Assembly: GCA_030692685.1 (NCBI GenBank)
Contig: JAUXZO010000209.1
Location: 16,772 to 80,771, forward strand
Length of the DNA: 64,000 nucleotides
Direction: 5' to 3'
From: Acidovorax sp.
GTDB lineage: Bacteria > Pseudomonadota > Gammaproteobacteria > Burkholderiales > Burkholderiaceae_C
The notes beneath the pieces are model-generated. The model did not search any database. It worked only from the letters and a program-made list of their open reading frames with translations, and had not been told where the DNA came from. Both the position numbers and the translations under genes were made by a program. Every line of letters begins with the position of its first letter. Position 1 is the first letter of the stretch. This document shows positions 31,561-39,411 of this stretch, one piece after another.

Positions 31561-32037
31561 GCATGCCGCGCATCTTCACCAACCTGGACCGCCTCTGACC
31601 GCCTCGTTTCAGAGACTGGGTGCAGACATGGCTTACGGCTTTAACTGGAAAACCGAGCTTCCTGAGCATCTGCATGATGCTGTTCAGCGCTCATTGGACT
31701 AACCGAATTAGTCGCAGCCCCAGCTTGAGCTTATGCCGCTGGACGTGGAACCGCCCCGGCAGATTGAGTTGGAATGCCCGGACAACCCCATAGGGCGCTT
31801 GGCGGCTCTGCTGCTGAAGTTGGAAGATTCCAAGCGCGCAGAGGCCGATTAGCTCCTGATGGCGCTGGTCGTCGCGCCAGATAGCACTAGACGAATGCAG
31901 CCAATGAATCGTCTGTTGAAATTATTCAATGTGGATTTGGACGGTTCTATAATGTCGTTCTAGACGTTGTGCTCATGCGATTTTGGACGGTTGGTCAATG
32001 CATAATTGGACGCATTTCCTAATCACGAATTGATACG
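31561..32037. other. intergenic region with possible gene debris
   Basis: No complete gene. Short open stretches (MAYGFNWKTELPEHLHDAVQRSLD near 31628-31702 and MPLDVEPPRQIELECPDNPIGRLAALLLKLE near 31734-31850) look like fragments of former genes but I cannot name them. The 3' part contains repeats of ttggacg(g/c) and the promoter of the next gene. Confidence 0.4.
31925..31953 (+). promoter_or_regulatory. sigma-70 type promoter for the AAA/DUF4143 gene
   Basis: TTCAAT (31925-31930), a 17-base spacer and a perfect TATAAT (31948-31953). The start codon is at 32038, giving a leader of about 80 bases that includes ttggacg repeats. Confidence 0.5.
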
Positions 32038-33336
32038 ATGCCAACGCCACCGGAGCTGATCTACCGTCACTTGACCGCGCGAGTTAGCGTTTCGCTGCAG
32101 GACACGCCCGCTGTGTTAGTGAACGGACCCCGTCAATGCGGCAAAACCACGTTGGTGAAGCAGTTTGCGCAAGGTGCTGCGTCTTTGACATCGGATGACC
32201 CGGTGCTTCAGGACCCGTCTGAAGGAATGACTTACCTAACGCTGGACGATCCTGCGGTTCTGGAAGCTGCGCGGACTGATCCAGTGGGGCTGCTGCGCCA
32301 ACTTGACACGGCCATCATTGACGAAGTGCAGCGCGCGCCGCAGTTGCTTTTTGCTCTGAAGCTGTCAATCGATCAAGACCGGCGTCCTGGCCGGTTTCTG
32401 CTTACGGGGTCAGCCAACCTGCTGGCCCTACCCTCGATTGCAGACAGTTTGGCGGGCCGCATGGAGGTTCACGCGCTACTTCCCCTGTCCCAAACTGAGT
32501 TGCAGGGGCGACCGAGTGACTTCCTGCGACGCGCGAAGGAGCATGACTGGCCCATCTCGCACCCACTGTGGGTGACACCTAAAGTGAATGGGCAGCGGGA
32601 CATGGTCCTGAATGCCCTGGCCGGTGGGTATCCTGAGATGCGTTCCCGCGCGAGTCCAGCGCGGCGCAGCGCATGGGCCAAGGCCTATATCCAGACCCTT
32701 GTTGAGCGCGACGTGCAGGACATTGCCCAGATCGAGCATCTGAACCACATCCCTCGTTTGCTGGAGGTGACTGCTGCGCACTGTGGCCAGCTCTTCAACG
32801 CGACGCAAATCGGCGGGCAGCTTTCGATGGATGCCCGCACGGTGGAGAAGTACCTTGGGGTTCTCGAAAAGCTGTTTCTGGTGCAACGCCTGCCTGCATG
32901 GAGCCGCAATGAGCTGGGGCGCCTGATCAAGACGCCAAAACTACATTTTTTGGACGCGGGGCTCCAAGCTGCTCTTACGCGACTCACTCCGGCAATGCTC
33001 ACAAAGCACCGGGAGAGGTGGGGCTCCGTTTTGGAAACCTGGGTGTATGCGGAGCTGCGCAAGAGCTTGGCCTTGAACGACGATTCCTGGTATCTCGCGC
33101 ATTACCGCGACAAGGATCAGGTGGAGGTGGATTTTGTCTTGGAGTCCCCCTTGCGCGAGGTTATTGGCGTCGAGGTCAAGGCAGCAGCCACCGTGTCGGC
33201 CATCGATTTCAAGGGGCTGCGGCGGCTCAAAGAGCACACCGGCAAGGATTTCATCGCAGGCATCGTCCTCTATGACGGTGACAAGGCTCTGTCCTTTGGC
33301 GAAGGCTTGTGGGCTGTGCCTCTGGCGGCTTTGTAA
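32038..33336 (+). CDS. AAA-family ATPase with C-terminal DUF4143 domain
   Basis: 432 residues, the usual size for this family. Walker A GPRQCGKTT at 30-38, Walker B AIIDEVQ near 92-98, then FLLTGSANLL as sensor-like strand. The C-terminal DUF4143 part contains SRNELGRLIKTPKLHFLDAGLQAAL and VEVDFVLESP...IGVEVKAAATV, which resembles a PD-(D/E)xK-type fold (Asp, then E-x-K). The biochemical role of this large family is unsettled; it is common in accessory DNA. It has its own promoter and no operon partner. Confidence 0.85.
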   Translation: MPTPPELIYRHLTARVSVSLQDTPAVLVNGPRQCGKTTLVKQFAQGAASLTSDDPVLQDPSEGMTYLTLDDPAVLEAARTDPVGLLRQLDTAIIDEVQRAPQLLFALKLSIDQDRRPGRFLLTGSANLLALPSIADSLAGRMEVHALLPLSQTELQGRPSDFLRRAKEHDWPISHPLWVTPKVNGQRDMVLNALAGGYPEMRSRASPARRSAWAKAYIQTLVERDVQDIAQIEHLNHIPRLLEVTAAHCGQLFNATQIGGQLSMDARTVEKYLGVLEKLFLVQRLPAWSRNELGRLIKTPKLHFLDAGLQAALTRLTPAMLTKHRERWGSVLETWVYAELRKSLALNDDSWYLAHYRDKDQVEVDFVLESPLREVIGVEVKAAATVSAIDFKGLRRLKEHTGKDFIAGIVLYDGDKALSFGEGLWAVPLAAL

Positions 33337-33523
33337 AGGCCCATCAATGCAAAGAGGTAGGTGTTTTGTCACTCCTTTTTGCATGTTCAGGTAGGGACTC
33401 AATTGCCTTGGCAACAACAACCGACGAGGGAGTAACCATGACAACTCTTCATGCCGTCCGTGCGGGGGATACCGTAGTTGCACGGGAGGTGGCCATGTCG
33501 ATCCTGGGCTACTGATGTAGGTC
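33337..33523. other. short spacer with a 25-codon open frame
   Basis: Contains one small open frame at 33438-33515 (MTTLHAVRAGDTVVAREVAMSILGY) whose stop lies just before the phage relic. It may be the stub of a gene truncated by the rearrangement. Nothing else seen. Confidence 0.3.
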
Positions 33524-33727
33524 GAGGCCGCAGCGCGGGAGGATATCGTCGCGTTCAACAAGAAGAACCCCAACCGGCGGATCCAGCCGATGCAGTTGGC
33601 GCAGAGCGTGAACATGCGGCAGAAGCGGATCCGGGAGGCGCAGGAGGGCGTGTACCTGCCGGGCAAGCGGCGGGATGCGTTGGAGGCTGGGCGGTTTGCA
33701 ATCGAGGGGCGAGTGATAGCGCCGTAA
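33524..33727 (+). pseudogene. relic of the 3' end of the phage giant gene
   Basis: Encodes EAAAREDIVAFNKKNPNRR...SVNMRQKRIREAQEGVYLP...DALEAGRFA and a stop, matching the last ~60 residues of the giant protein at 18972-27767 with only a few changes; nucleotide similarity is very high over about 170 bases. No upstream part of the gene is present. It is evidence of a second, mostly lost, related prophage or of a recombination event copying the phage end. Confidence 0.85.
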
Positions 33728-33738
33728 CTTCCAGGCGG

Positions 33739-34023
33739 CTAACCGTCTGTTTCCCTCTGATTGAGTAACCACGTGACGGCTGCACCATAAGTGACGATAC
33801 CGTCGGGCATTTTGGTATTTACGATTCGTTCAAGCTCAAGTCGCTCGCAGATGGCTTTTTCGCTGGACCTCGCGGGCAGTATCGGCATACCGTTGACCAA
33901 TTGCAGCATGTCGTCCGCTGAGCCTTTGTCCCAAGGTGTGTGGGGGCCAACTGGTGAAGCCCCGCGCGTACGTCGTGGGTACTGATACTGGAGCTCGCTG
34001 ACTGACTGAAGTTTTGTGCTCAT
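33739..34023 (-). CDS. hypothetical protein, 94 aa
   Basis: Starts MSTKLQSVSELQYQYPRR. The C-terminal half (DMLQLVNGMPILPARSSEKAICERLELERIVNTKMPDGIVTYGAAVTWLLNQ) looks like a folded helical domain. No ribosome site is strong. It lies directly downstream (in the convergent sense) of the phage relic. No known motif. An alternative minus-strand frame (33836-34183, starting MTYTPPGHSLAKDAM with a GAGG site) overlaps it; the two may be remnants of one small operon. Confidence 0.4.
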   Translation of the reverse strand: MSTKLQSVSELQYQYPRRTRGASPVGPHTPWDKGSADDMLQLVNGMPILPARSSEKAICERLELERIVNTKMPDGIVTYGAAVTWLLNQRETDG

Positions 34024-34360
34024 GGGTATCACGGTGCTGCTCGGTGTGGCGGTGATCCTTGATTTTGCAAGATTCGAGATGAGATGCAACCATTGCACCC
34101 ATCTCAAATGCACTTCGAAAACGCCGCAGTAGCCCACGCAGAGCTTGAACATTCAGCATTGCGTCCTTCGCAAGGCTATGCCCTGGCGGGGTGTATGTCA
34201 TTTGCAAAACCCTCAACGTGCTCTGGCCTGTGTTCCTCCGCAGGGCGCGCATACCACTGGAGCTCGATCTCCCGCGTTCCGCGGCTACTTATTGCTCGTC
34301 TTGCAATGCCTGCTAGGCTATGCTCGTTTGTAATCAAAAGAAACAGGCGGGAGCGCGGGC
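34024..34360. other. intergenic region with an overlapping minus-strand frame
   Basis: The only candidate is the N-terminal part of the minus-strand frame starting at 34183 (MTYTPPGHSLAKDAMLNVQALRG), of doubtful reality. The last 100 bases form the upstream region of the GHKL-ATPase operon. No clear promoter consensus is seen. Confidence 0.3.
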
Positions 34361-35440
34361 ATGAGAAGAATAGATCCGGATCGCCGGGAGTGGTTGTTGC
34401 GGCGAGGAAGGATAGAGCGGCAGTTGCACGTGAGGTTGGCCAACTTAGCGGCCGCAAGTGGCATCAGCCGACCTACCAAAATCAGGAGCTCGGTTGTCGT
34501 GGTCCCCAACCTGCTGATCGCCGAAAAGGCGGAGCAGAGGCAGCAGATCTTGAGCGTCATCAGCCAAATCGAGCACCGTTTACGCTCGGGCAGGCACAGG
34601 GTAAAACTTGATTTTTCGCTAGTGAAGAAGATATTTCCGGGCGGCATGCTTCTGCTTCTTGCTGCCCTGTCACAGTTGGCCGACACCTACAGCGGTCGGA
34701 TTTCGGCAAGGTGCCCTCCGAACTCCCTGGCCGCGCAGTTGCTCAATCACTTTGGACTGGCGAAGAAGCTCAAGGTAAATCTACGCCTGAGTCGCCCCAC
34801 TCACAACTCGGTGTTGGCATGGAGTTTTTTGACCGGCACCCAGGCTGCGGGGGAGCAGGTGACTGCGCTTTTAAACAGGTATCGGGAAGGCACTAATGCT
34901 GCGATTCCGGAAGGGCTTTTTGCCGTTTTGACCGAGGGACTGACCAATGTCAGGCAACACGCCTACAAAGGCTTGGCCCACATTCCGGAATCATGGCGTA
35001 AGTGGTGGCTGTTTGCTCGCTACGAGGAACCCAAATTAGGTGCGGACGGAAGTTTGTACATCGCCATCTACGACATCGGCGAAGGGATCCCGGTGACCAT
35101 GCGGAACAAGTTGAAAAGGAACGAAATCGTTGTGGACTTGTTGGACAAAGGTGGCAAGCATCTGTCACTATCTGATGGCGTAATGTTGGACAAGAAATTG
35201 ATGTTCGAGGCCGTTGAGCATCGGCGATCTCAGACCGGCGAAGGGCACCGAGGCAACGGTCTGCCTGAAATGAAGGATTTTGCTGCTTCCAACCAGGGTG
35301 GCCGCCTCCATATCATTTCAGGTCGGGTGCAGTATTCGATTGTCCGAGGAAGCTCTGAAGGTCAAGTGCATGGGCATAGGGATGAATTGCCGGGAACGCT
35401 CCTCTTGTGGGGCCTGCCTTTGATGGCAAAGGAGAGTTAG
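34361..35440 (+). CDS. GHKL-type ATPase with N-terminal STAS-like region
   Basis: 359 residues. Residues 40-140 (VVVPNLLIAEK, KLDFSLVKKIFPGGMLLLLAALSQLAD) read like a STAS-type alpha/beta domain. Residues 180-325 form a histidine-kinase-like ATPase: N box EGLTNVRQHAY (Asn196, His200), G1 box YDIGEGIP (Asp238, Gly240, Gly242), G2 box GHRGNGLPEM (295-304). There is no histidine phosphorylation site upstream, so it resembles anti-sigma kinases or other GHKL switches. One base separates its stop from the next gene, a STAS-like protein, indicating a phospho-switch pair. Confidence 0.8.
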   Translation: MRRIDPDRREWLLRRGRIERQLHVRLANLAAASGISRPTKIRSSVVVVPNLLIAEKAEQRQQILSVISQIEHRLRSGRHRVKLDFSLVKKIFPGGMLLLLAALSQLADTYSGRISARCPPNSLAAQLLNHFGLAKKLKVNLRLSRPTHNSVLAWSFLTGTQAAGEQVTALLNRYREGTNAAIPEGLFAVLTEGLTNVRQHAYKGLAHIPESWRKWWLFARYEEPKLGADGSLYIAIYDIGEGIPVTMRNKLKRNEIVVDLLDKGGKHLSLSDGVMLDKKLMFEAVEHRRSQTGEGHRGNGLPEMKDFAASNQGGRLHIISGRVQYSIVRGSSEGQVHGHRDELPGTLLLWGLPLMAKES

Positions 35441-35441
35441 C

Positions 35442-35774
35442 ATGAACATTCGTATTATTTCTGTCGCGAATGATTTTTCGCCATCGCCTGCTGGCAGGTT
35501 TGTAGATGATGGTCCGTATCCCGGAGCGCTGTTTCGGGAGGAATTTTTGCTGCCTGCTATGAAGGGCGAGCAGTTGGTGCACGTAGACCTAACCGGCACG
35601 GAGCTGCCTGGTTCTTCATTTCTTGAAGAAGCGTTCGGGGGCCTCGTACGGGCCGGCTTTTCAGAGGAGTTTCTGCGAAAGCATCTCGTTGTTCGGTCTT
35701 CCCGGGAAAGCGATTCCATACGTGTATGGAGGTTCATTCAGGAAGCTGCTACGCGCGGCACCAGGATGCACTAA
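35442..35774 (+). CDS. STAS-like DUF4325 protein
   Basis: 110 residues. The pattern RFVDDGPYPGALFREEFLLPAM, then VHVDLTGTELPGSSFLEEAFGGLVRAGF, is the DUF4325 (STAS-like) signature, with the GSSFLEEAFGGL segment corresponding to the loop-helix that carries a phosphorylatable Ser in classical STAS anti-anti-sigma factors (here Ser59/Ser60). GHKL ATPase plus DUF4325 neighbours are a recurrent pair in accessory DNA. It follows the ATPase by one base and overlaps the third gene. Confidence 0.8.
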   Translation: MNIRIISVANDFSPSPAGRFVDDGPYPGALFREEFLLPAMKGEQLVHVDLTGTELPGSSFLEEAFGGLVRAGFSEEFLRKHLVVRSSRESDSIRVWRFIQEAATRGTRMH

Positions 35775-36211
35775 GAGTGTGGAAGGACCTGCTCCCCTGG
35801 CTTGCACCTGCTTTCACTTTAGTCGGATGGTTCATTGTCAATGGGCAAAACAATGAACGCGAGCGACGAAAAGAGGCGCGGGCGGCCGCTGATCGTTGCA
35901 AGACCCTGGCGCGAGAGGTAACCCAACTAGGGTACAACTACTGGCTTGGGCAAGGGAGCGTCGCACCCTGGCAGATCAAGGCTCAGCTCGAAGAGTTAGA
36001 GGTGGAGATCACAAGGTTTCCTGCCGATAAGGGGCGCAACAAGTTGATCGATCGGCATATCGATCTCGTCGAGGCCGTAACCGGGTTGGACTTTGAGTCG
36101 GCCACAATGAAACCTCGCCCTGTCGGTCACGCGATCTATCGCGAAATGGCTATAGCGCGTCAGCGGTTGCTATCGGAAATTGAGCAGCAATTCTCAGCAC
36201 ACTTCCAGTGA
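35726..36211 (+). CDS. membrane-anchored helical protein, third gene of the GHKL-STAS operon
   Basis: 161 residues from ATG 35726, which overlaps the DUF4325 gene by 49 bases. A GTG at 35777, immediately after that gene's stop, is a reasonable alternative giving 144 residues. One membrane helix (LLPWLAPAFTLVGWFIVNG) is followed by a strongly charged helical region (NNERERRKEARAAADRCKTLAREVTQ) and a helical C-terminus. Such N-terminally anchored coiled-coil proteins are plausible membrane effectors or scaffolds. The operon layout suggests that the ATPase-STAS switch controls it. No known family. Confidence 0.65.
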   Translation: MEVHSGSCYARHQDALRVWKDLLPWLAPAFTLVGWFIVNGQNNERERRKEARAAADRCKTLAREVTQLGYNYWLGQGSVAPWQIKAQLEELEVEITRFPADKGRNKLIDRHIDLVEAVTGLDFESATMKPRPVGHAIYREMAIARQRLLSEIEQQFSAHFQ

Positions 36212-36232
36212 ACGAATCGGCCAAGTGGTCAG

Positions 36233-36460
36233 ATGCTGCAGTTCCTGCACGGGATCAAGATCGAACCCAGCAACTACCGGGCCCACGTGTTTGGCGGTAG
36301 GGAGGAGTTGGGCGAGTTCGGCGCCCCGCACATCGCCGCTGCTATCCGTCAGTGTGCCGGACCTGTCCCCGTGAAATAAGGCTGGTATGAGAACGTCGAA
36401 GACGCTGAGGAACTTTTTGAACGGTTGGTGGTGCTGCATGGGTTGTTCAGTCGTAACTAG
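36233..36460 (+). pseudogene. broken copy of the 89-aa phage gene at 390-659
   Basis: From ATG 36233 the frame reads MLQFLHGIKIEPSNYRAHV, has one internal TAA after PVPVK, then continues WYENVEDAEELFERLVVLHGLFSRN to a TAG. Conserved positions match the protein at 390-659. The single stop makes it a nonsense pseudogene. Its neighbours are unrelated to the original phage context. Confidence 0.7.
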
Positions 36461-36566
36461 CCCGTAGGAACTCCGCGGTGCGCGACAGCCCCGTCATGCG
36501 CGCTATCTCGCGCTCCGACAGCGTGTCCCTCACGTGCAGCCGTCGGATCCTGCCAATCATGTCCAT
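36447..36566 (-). pseudogene. istA: N-terminal relic of an IS21-family IstA transposase
   Basis: MDMIGRIRRLHVRDTLSEREIARMTGLSR matches the helix-turn-helix start of IS21 transposases, then runs into unrelated residues and a stop. Upstream, near 36620-36665, two copies of an ACTGAGCCAG/ATGAGCCAG-type repeat (minus strand) resemble the multiple terminal repeats of IS21 elements. No istB or distal end is found nearby. Confidence 0.65.
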
Positions 36567-36687
36567 GGTGATCACTCCTCCAACCCCGCTGCTTAAATAA
36601 ACAGCAGGGTAGGTAAACACCTGGCTCATTTTTACCTCGGCACTACCTGCAAAACTGGCTCAGTTTCCAGTCGGCGCAACATCAAAG

Positions 36688-36852
36688 GTGAATGCGGGGA
36701 TCCGGGAGACGGTTCGCAAGGTATATAAGGCGTGGCCTGAAATGATCGCGGAGTCAACGCGGCTGGAAGAGCAGAAGGTGCGCCTGCTTCAGCACTTTGA
36801 GGCCACTACCGCCATCGAGTCACTGCGAAATCGCGCCAGCAAGAAGGGTTGA
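36688..36852 (+). pseudogene. duplicated 3' end of a hipA-like gene
   Basis: 55 codons nearly identical to the C-terminus of the hipA-like gene at 29852-31174 (VN..IRETVRK, AW..MIAEST, LEEQKVRLLQHFEAT, IESLRNRASKKG, stop). It abuts the IS21 fragment, so the insertion or a recombination probably removed the rest. Confidence 0.85.
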
Positions 36853-37049
36853 CAGTTGCCAGCGCGCGGCATTTATCCACCGCTCCAAAGCGGTGATCTG
36901 ATCTTGCACTGCGCCCTCGCGGGAGCCTCACGACTGGCATTCTTGGCCACCGCTGATTCTGCGGTGCTCTCAAACAGCTTGGCTTGTGGGCACAAAAATC
37001 GGGTAGCTTTAGCTACCGCTCAAAGAGCCTTGTACGTACAAGGGTCGAA
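36688..37049 (+). repeat. long direct repeat, copy B
   Basis: Counterpart of 31010-31369. It includes the hipA tail, the downstream spacer and the first part of a 114-bp unit. Confidence 0.85.
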
Positions 37050-37145
37050 GTAAGTTCCAACTACTATTCAAAAAGCGGCGCTCTAAAACAGATTGGCTTG
37101 TGTGCGTACAGATCAGCTAGCACTAGCCACCGCTCAAAAACGTAT
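36966..37145 (+). repeat. 114-bp tandem repeats, second cluster
   Basis: One unit at 36966-37079 with the palindrome CCTTGTACGTACAAGG at 37028-37043, and a second, degenerate unit from 37080 to about 37145. Same period as the first cluster. Confidence 0.75.
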
Positions 37146-37217
37146 GAATCGCCCCGGGATTGAACTGACCCCCAGAAAGTTGGACGGTTGCATTGCACCA
37201 TGCCGGGGCGGGCGCGA

Positions 37218-37301
37218 GGTGTCACCGTTCGGCTATGTCAAGGCCAGAGCAGAGGAGGGCGGTGTCACCCTTGAACTATGCTTTGTCACCGTTCCACTAT
37301 G
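37218..37301 (+). repeat. three copies of a GTCACCGTTCNACTATG repeat
   Basis: Copies at 37218-37237, 37261-37280 and 37282-37301; an inverted copy is at 38038-38057. Multiple short repeats at the ends of a segment are typical of IS21-type termini. The enclosed DNA carries the trfA-like relic. Confidence 0.55.
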
Positions 37302-37357
37302 GACGGGCGGGGCCCCGGTACCGCCCACTCGCGCTCGCCTAAACCCCCAGCCCGCCC

Positions 37358-38054
37358 ATGAAACCTCGATCTAGTGCAACAGTGACAGACGGCAGCCAGC
37401 TTCAGTTGCCCATCTGGCCCCAGGATCTGCGCGGGTTGCCCAAAGCCTTTGCCAGGTCTGCTCTGTTCACGGCAGCCAACATGCGCAAGGGCAAGCGCAA
37501 GAACATGAAGCGGTGACTCATCGCCACGGTTTGGGGCATCAAGATCGAGCACACAGGGGAAGAGTTTAGGCAGGGGGATGAAGATTGTTTTCTTCAGATC
37601 CTGCACATTGCGCGAAACCAGGAGCTTGGAACGGACGTCCGTTTCAGTGCGCACTCCATGATCAGCGAGCTGGGCTGGACAAAGATACTTCGAGCTACAA
37701 GCGGCTGGTGGACTGTCTGGCACGCATGAAGGCGTCCTCCATCACTCTCACGGTTGCTGCAAAGCAAGGTGGGCAAGAGGGCTCTCGGGCTCGCTCATCC
37801 GGTCGTTCAGGTGGCGCGAAGATGGCGATGGCCAGACGCCTATGCGCCAGTGGGAGATACTGCTGGAGCGCGAGATCATCAGTCTGTTCAACCCGCACAG
37901 CTACTCGCGCCTGGATTGGAAAATGCGCTTCAAACTCCCGACGCTGGAGAACCTTGTCGAGCACGGTTTCTTCGCCAGCGCAATGGTTGATCCGCGGACG
38001 GACCTAGCCCACGTTGAGCGCAATCGCCAGTACCTCTCCATAGTCGAACGGTGA
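37358..38054 (+). pseudogene. trfA: decayed trfA-like plasmid replication initiator
   Basis: From ATG 37358: QLPIWPQDLRGLPKAFARSALFTAAN, an in-frame TGA at 37514, then IKIEHTGEEFRQGDEDCFLQILHIARN and a FSAHSMISELGW segment. After a frameshift near 37690 comes SSYKRLVDCLARMKASSITLT, and after another near 37785 WEILLEREIISLFNPHSYSRLDWKMR to a stop in the inverted repeat at 38038. The order of motifs (RSALF, TGEEL-like, DED.FLQ, LGW, SY.RL, YSRLDW) is that of TrfA proteins, which initiate replication at iteron origins of IncP-type plasmids. One nonsense codon and two frameshifts make it inactive. Confidence 0.75.
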
Positions 38055-38276
38055 CACTATGAGCGCAGAGGAACCCACCCACACAGCATCGTCTCCACGG
38101 TAGGTCAAACATCGGCTCGCGCACCATTCTCACCCACGGATGAAGGGGAATCCCGCTGTCGCCACGGTTTTGCGTTTAAGCACCTAAGCCGTTGATTTGA
38201 AAGTTCTCTCGACGGCTTCGCTGCCCTCCATGGGTCTACTTTTATGCACTGCCCATGGGTCAGTGGTGCGGTCTAT

Positions 38277-38300
38277 TTTTGTCCATATTTTTGGACAAAA
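38277..38300 (+). promoter_or_regulatory. perfect 9-bp inverted repeat, probable operator
   Basis: TTTTGTCCA and TGGACAAAA around 6 bases, about 30 bases before the Xre-type gene start. Likely autoregulatory operator. Confidence 0.55.
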
Positions 38301-38329
38301 TGCGGCTTTTCGCAGAGAATTCTGAACAC

Positions 38330-39004
38330 ATGAACAATGCTTCGGCTGATTCCTCTGTCCTGCATCGCCAGCTTCTTCTGCAGTTGGGTGATCGCCTGCG
38401 CCGGTTGAGGAAGGCGCGCAAGATGACAACTGTGGATATGGCCAATCGTGCGGGCATCTCGCGCACCACACTGTATGCCGTCGAAGCGGGTGATCCTGGA
38501 CCGTCGATTGGCACGTATCTTCGCGTCATGGGTGAACTGGGCGTGGCATCCGACCTCGCTTTTCTTGCGGGAGACTTGGTGCACGCGGCCCCGGCAGATT
38601 CGGCCGCTGCTCGCTCCCACCGGCCAGCTCCCCAGGTGCAGATAGTGGTCCGCACGGACAACAGGGGGCATCAGGCACAGGATCTGTTGAGTCTGGCACT
38701 TCACGAGGAGGCGGTCGAGCTGGTGCGCGCGAACCCGAAGCTGCTGGAGGAGGCCAAGCGCACCACAGAGCGGTGGATTGGTGTGGGCAACAAGCGGTCT
38801 CACGGCCTTTTTTTGGAGTGGCTGAAGATCCTCCAAGAAGCGCAGTGGAGAAAGGTGCTGGGTCGCTCCCGGCATGCTCAGGAGTTGCGCCAGGCGTCAC
38901 CACTACCCACGGTCTTACCTGATGAAGTTCGCGAACGCATCTTGCGCGATGTGTCGAATCTCAAGAAGGGCGTCGTAGTTGGTCACGGCGGTGCTACGCC
39001 ATGA
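38330..39004 (+). CDS. Xre-family regulator, probable antitoxin
   Basis: 224 residues from ATG 38330. Helix-turn-helix at about 15-70 (LGDRLRRLRKARKMTTVDMANRAGISRTTLYAVEAGDPGPSIGTYLRVMGELG). A C-terminal helical domain (LLSLALHEEAVELVRANPKLLEEAKRTTERW...FLEWLKIL) probably binds the partner. The gene overlaps by 4 bases a truncated partner at 39001-39153, so it seems to be an orphaned antitoxin-like regulator. An inverted repeat lies just upstream. Confidence 0.7.
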   Translation: MNNASADSSVLHRQLLLQLGDRLRRLRKARKMTTVDMANRAGISRTTLYAVEAGDPGPSIGTYLRVMGELGVASDLAFLAGDLVHAAPADSAAARSHRPAPQVQIVVRTDNRGHQAQDLLSLALHEEAVELVRANPKLLEEAKRTTERWIGVGNKRSHGLFLEWLKILQEAQWRKVLGRSRHAQELRQASPLPTVLPDEVRERILRDVSNLKKGVVVGHGGATP

Positions 39005-39153
39005 ATCGCGAGGAGTTGGAGCATCTGATCCATTCCTCCACTTCGCGGCCCTTGCGGTGCGTGGCTTCTTCTTGGAATGTGTCGTACAGCACGCTGGCCG
39101 GTGCATGTTGTTCGATGCCCATGGCATCCTTTTCCTTCTCGGCGCGATCCTAG
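39001..39153 (+). pseudogene. truncated partner gene of the Xre regulator
   Basis: Starts MNREELEHLIHSS, typical of the N-terminus of nucleotidyltransferase-like partners of such regulators (recalled pattern, not searched). After about 13 residues it enters unrelated sequence and stops at 39151. The following DNA carries, on the minus strand, a stretch encoding IEQHAPASVLYDTFQEEATHRKGREVEEWIR, which may be the end of another lost gene. Confidence 0.45.
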
Positions 39154-39411
39154 GCAGACTGAGCGAAGGCCACCCTTTCCACGGGTGCGAAGGCGTTGCG
39201 ATGGCCGCAAGTATGCGAGTCCAAGAATCGCAACGCTCGCTGCGAAAATAACCACTAGTCATCTGATTGCGGTCCAAATCGCATTGATTGCTTAGTTTTT
39301 GACTTGAGCCCCACTGCAAAGAGTAAAAACGCAACGTGCGTTGCGATTGACTTGTGATTGTATCGAAAATCACTAGAATCTAAGTGATCATTGCGATTCA
39401 GGAGTGCGACC
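39154..39411. other. intergenic region with operators of hipBA pair 2
   Basis: No gene on the plus strand. Several forms of TTGCGATT/AATCGCAA occur (around 39226, 39272, 39341, 39391). A TTGACT hexamer and the nearby inverted repeat GTGATT...AATCAC form the likely promoter-operator of the following hipB-like gene. Confidence 0.45.
39330..39345 (+). promoter_or_regulatory. palindromic operator CGCAACG-TG-CGTTGCG
   Basis: Perfect inverted repeat about 70 bases upstream of the second hipB-like gene. The half-site TTGCG recurs nearby, as expected for a repressor with several operators. Confidence 0.55.

Noticed and set aside
31418..31702. 94-codon gene in the repeat region
   Set aside because: Its first half is translated repeat sequence; no ribosome site and no coherent fold pattern.
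36447..36665. Intact IS21 element
   Set aside because: Only the first ~30 codons of the transposase and possible end repeats remain; no istB or second end is nearby.
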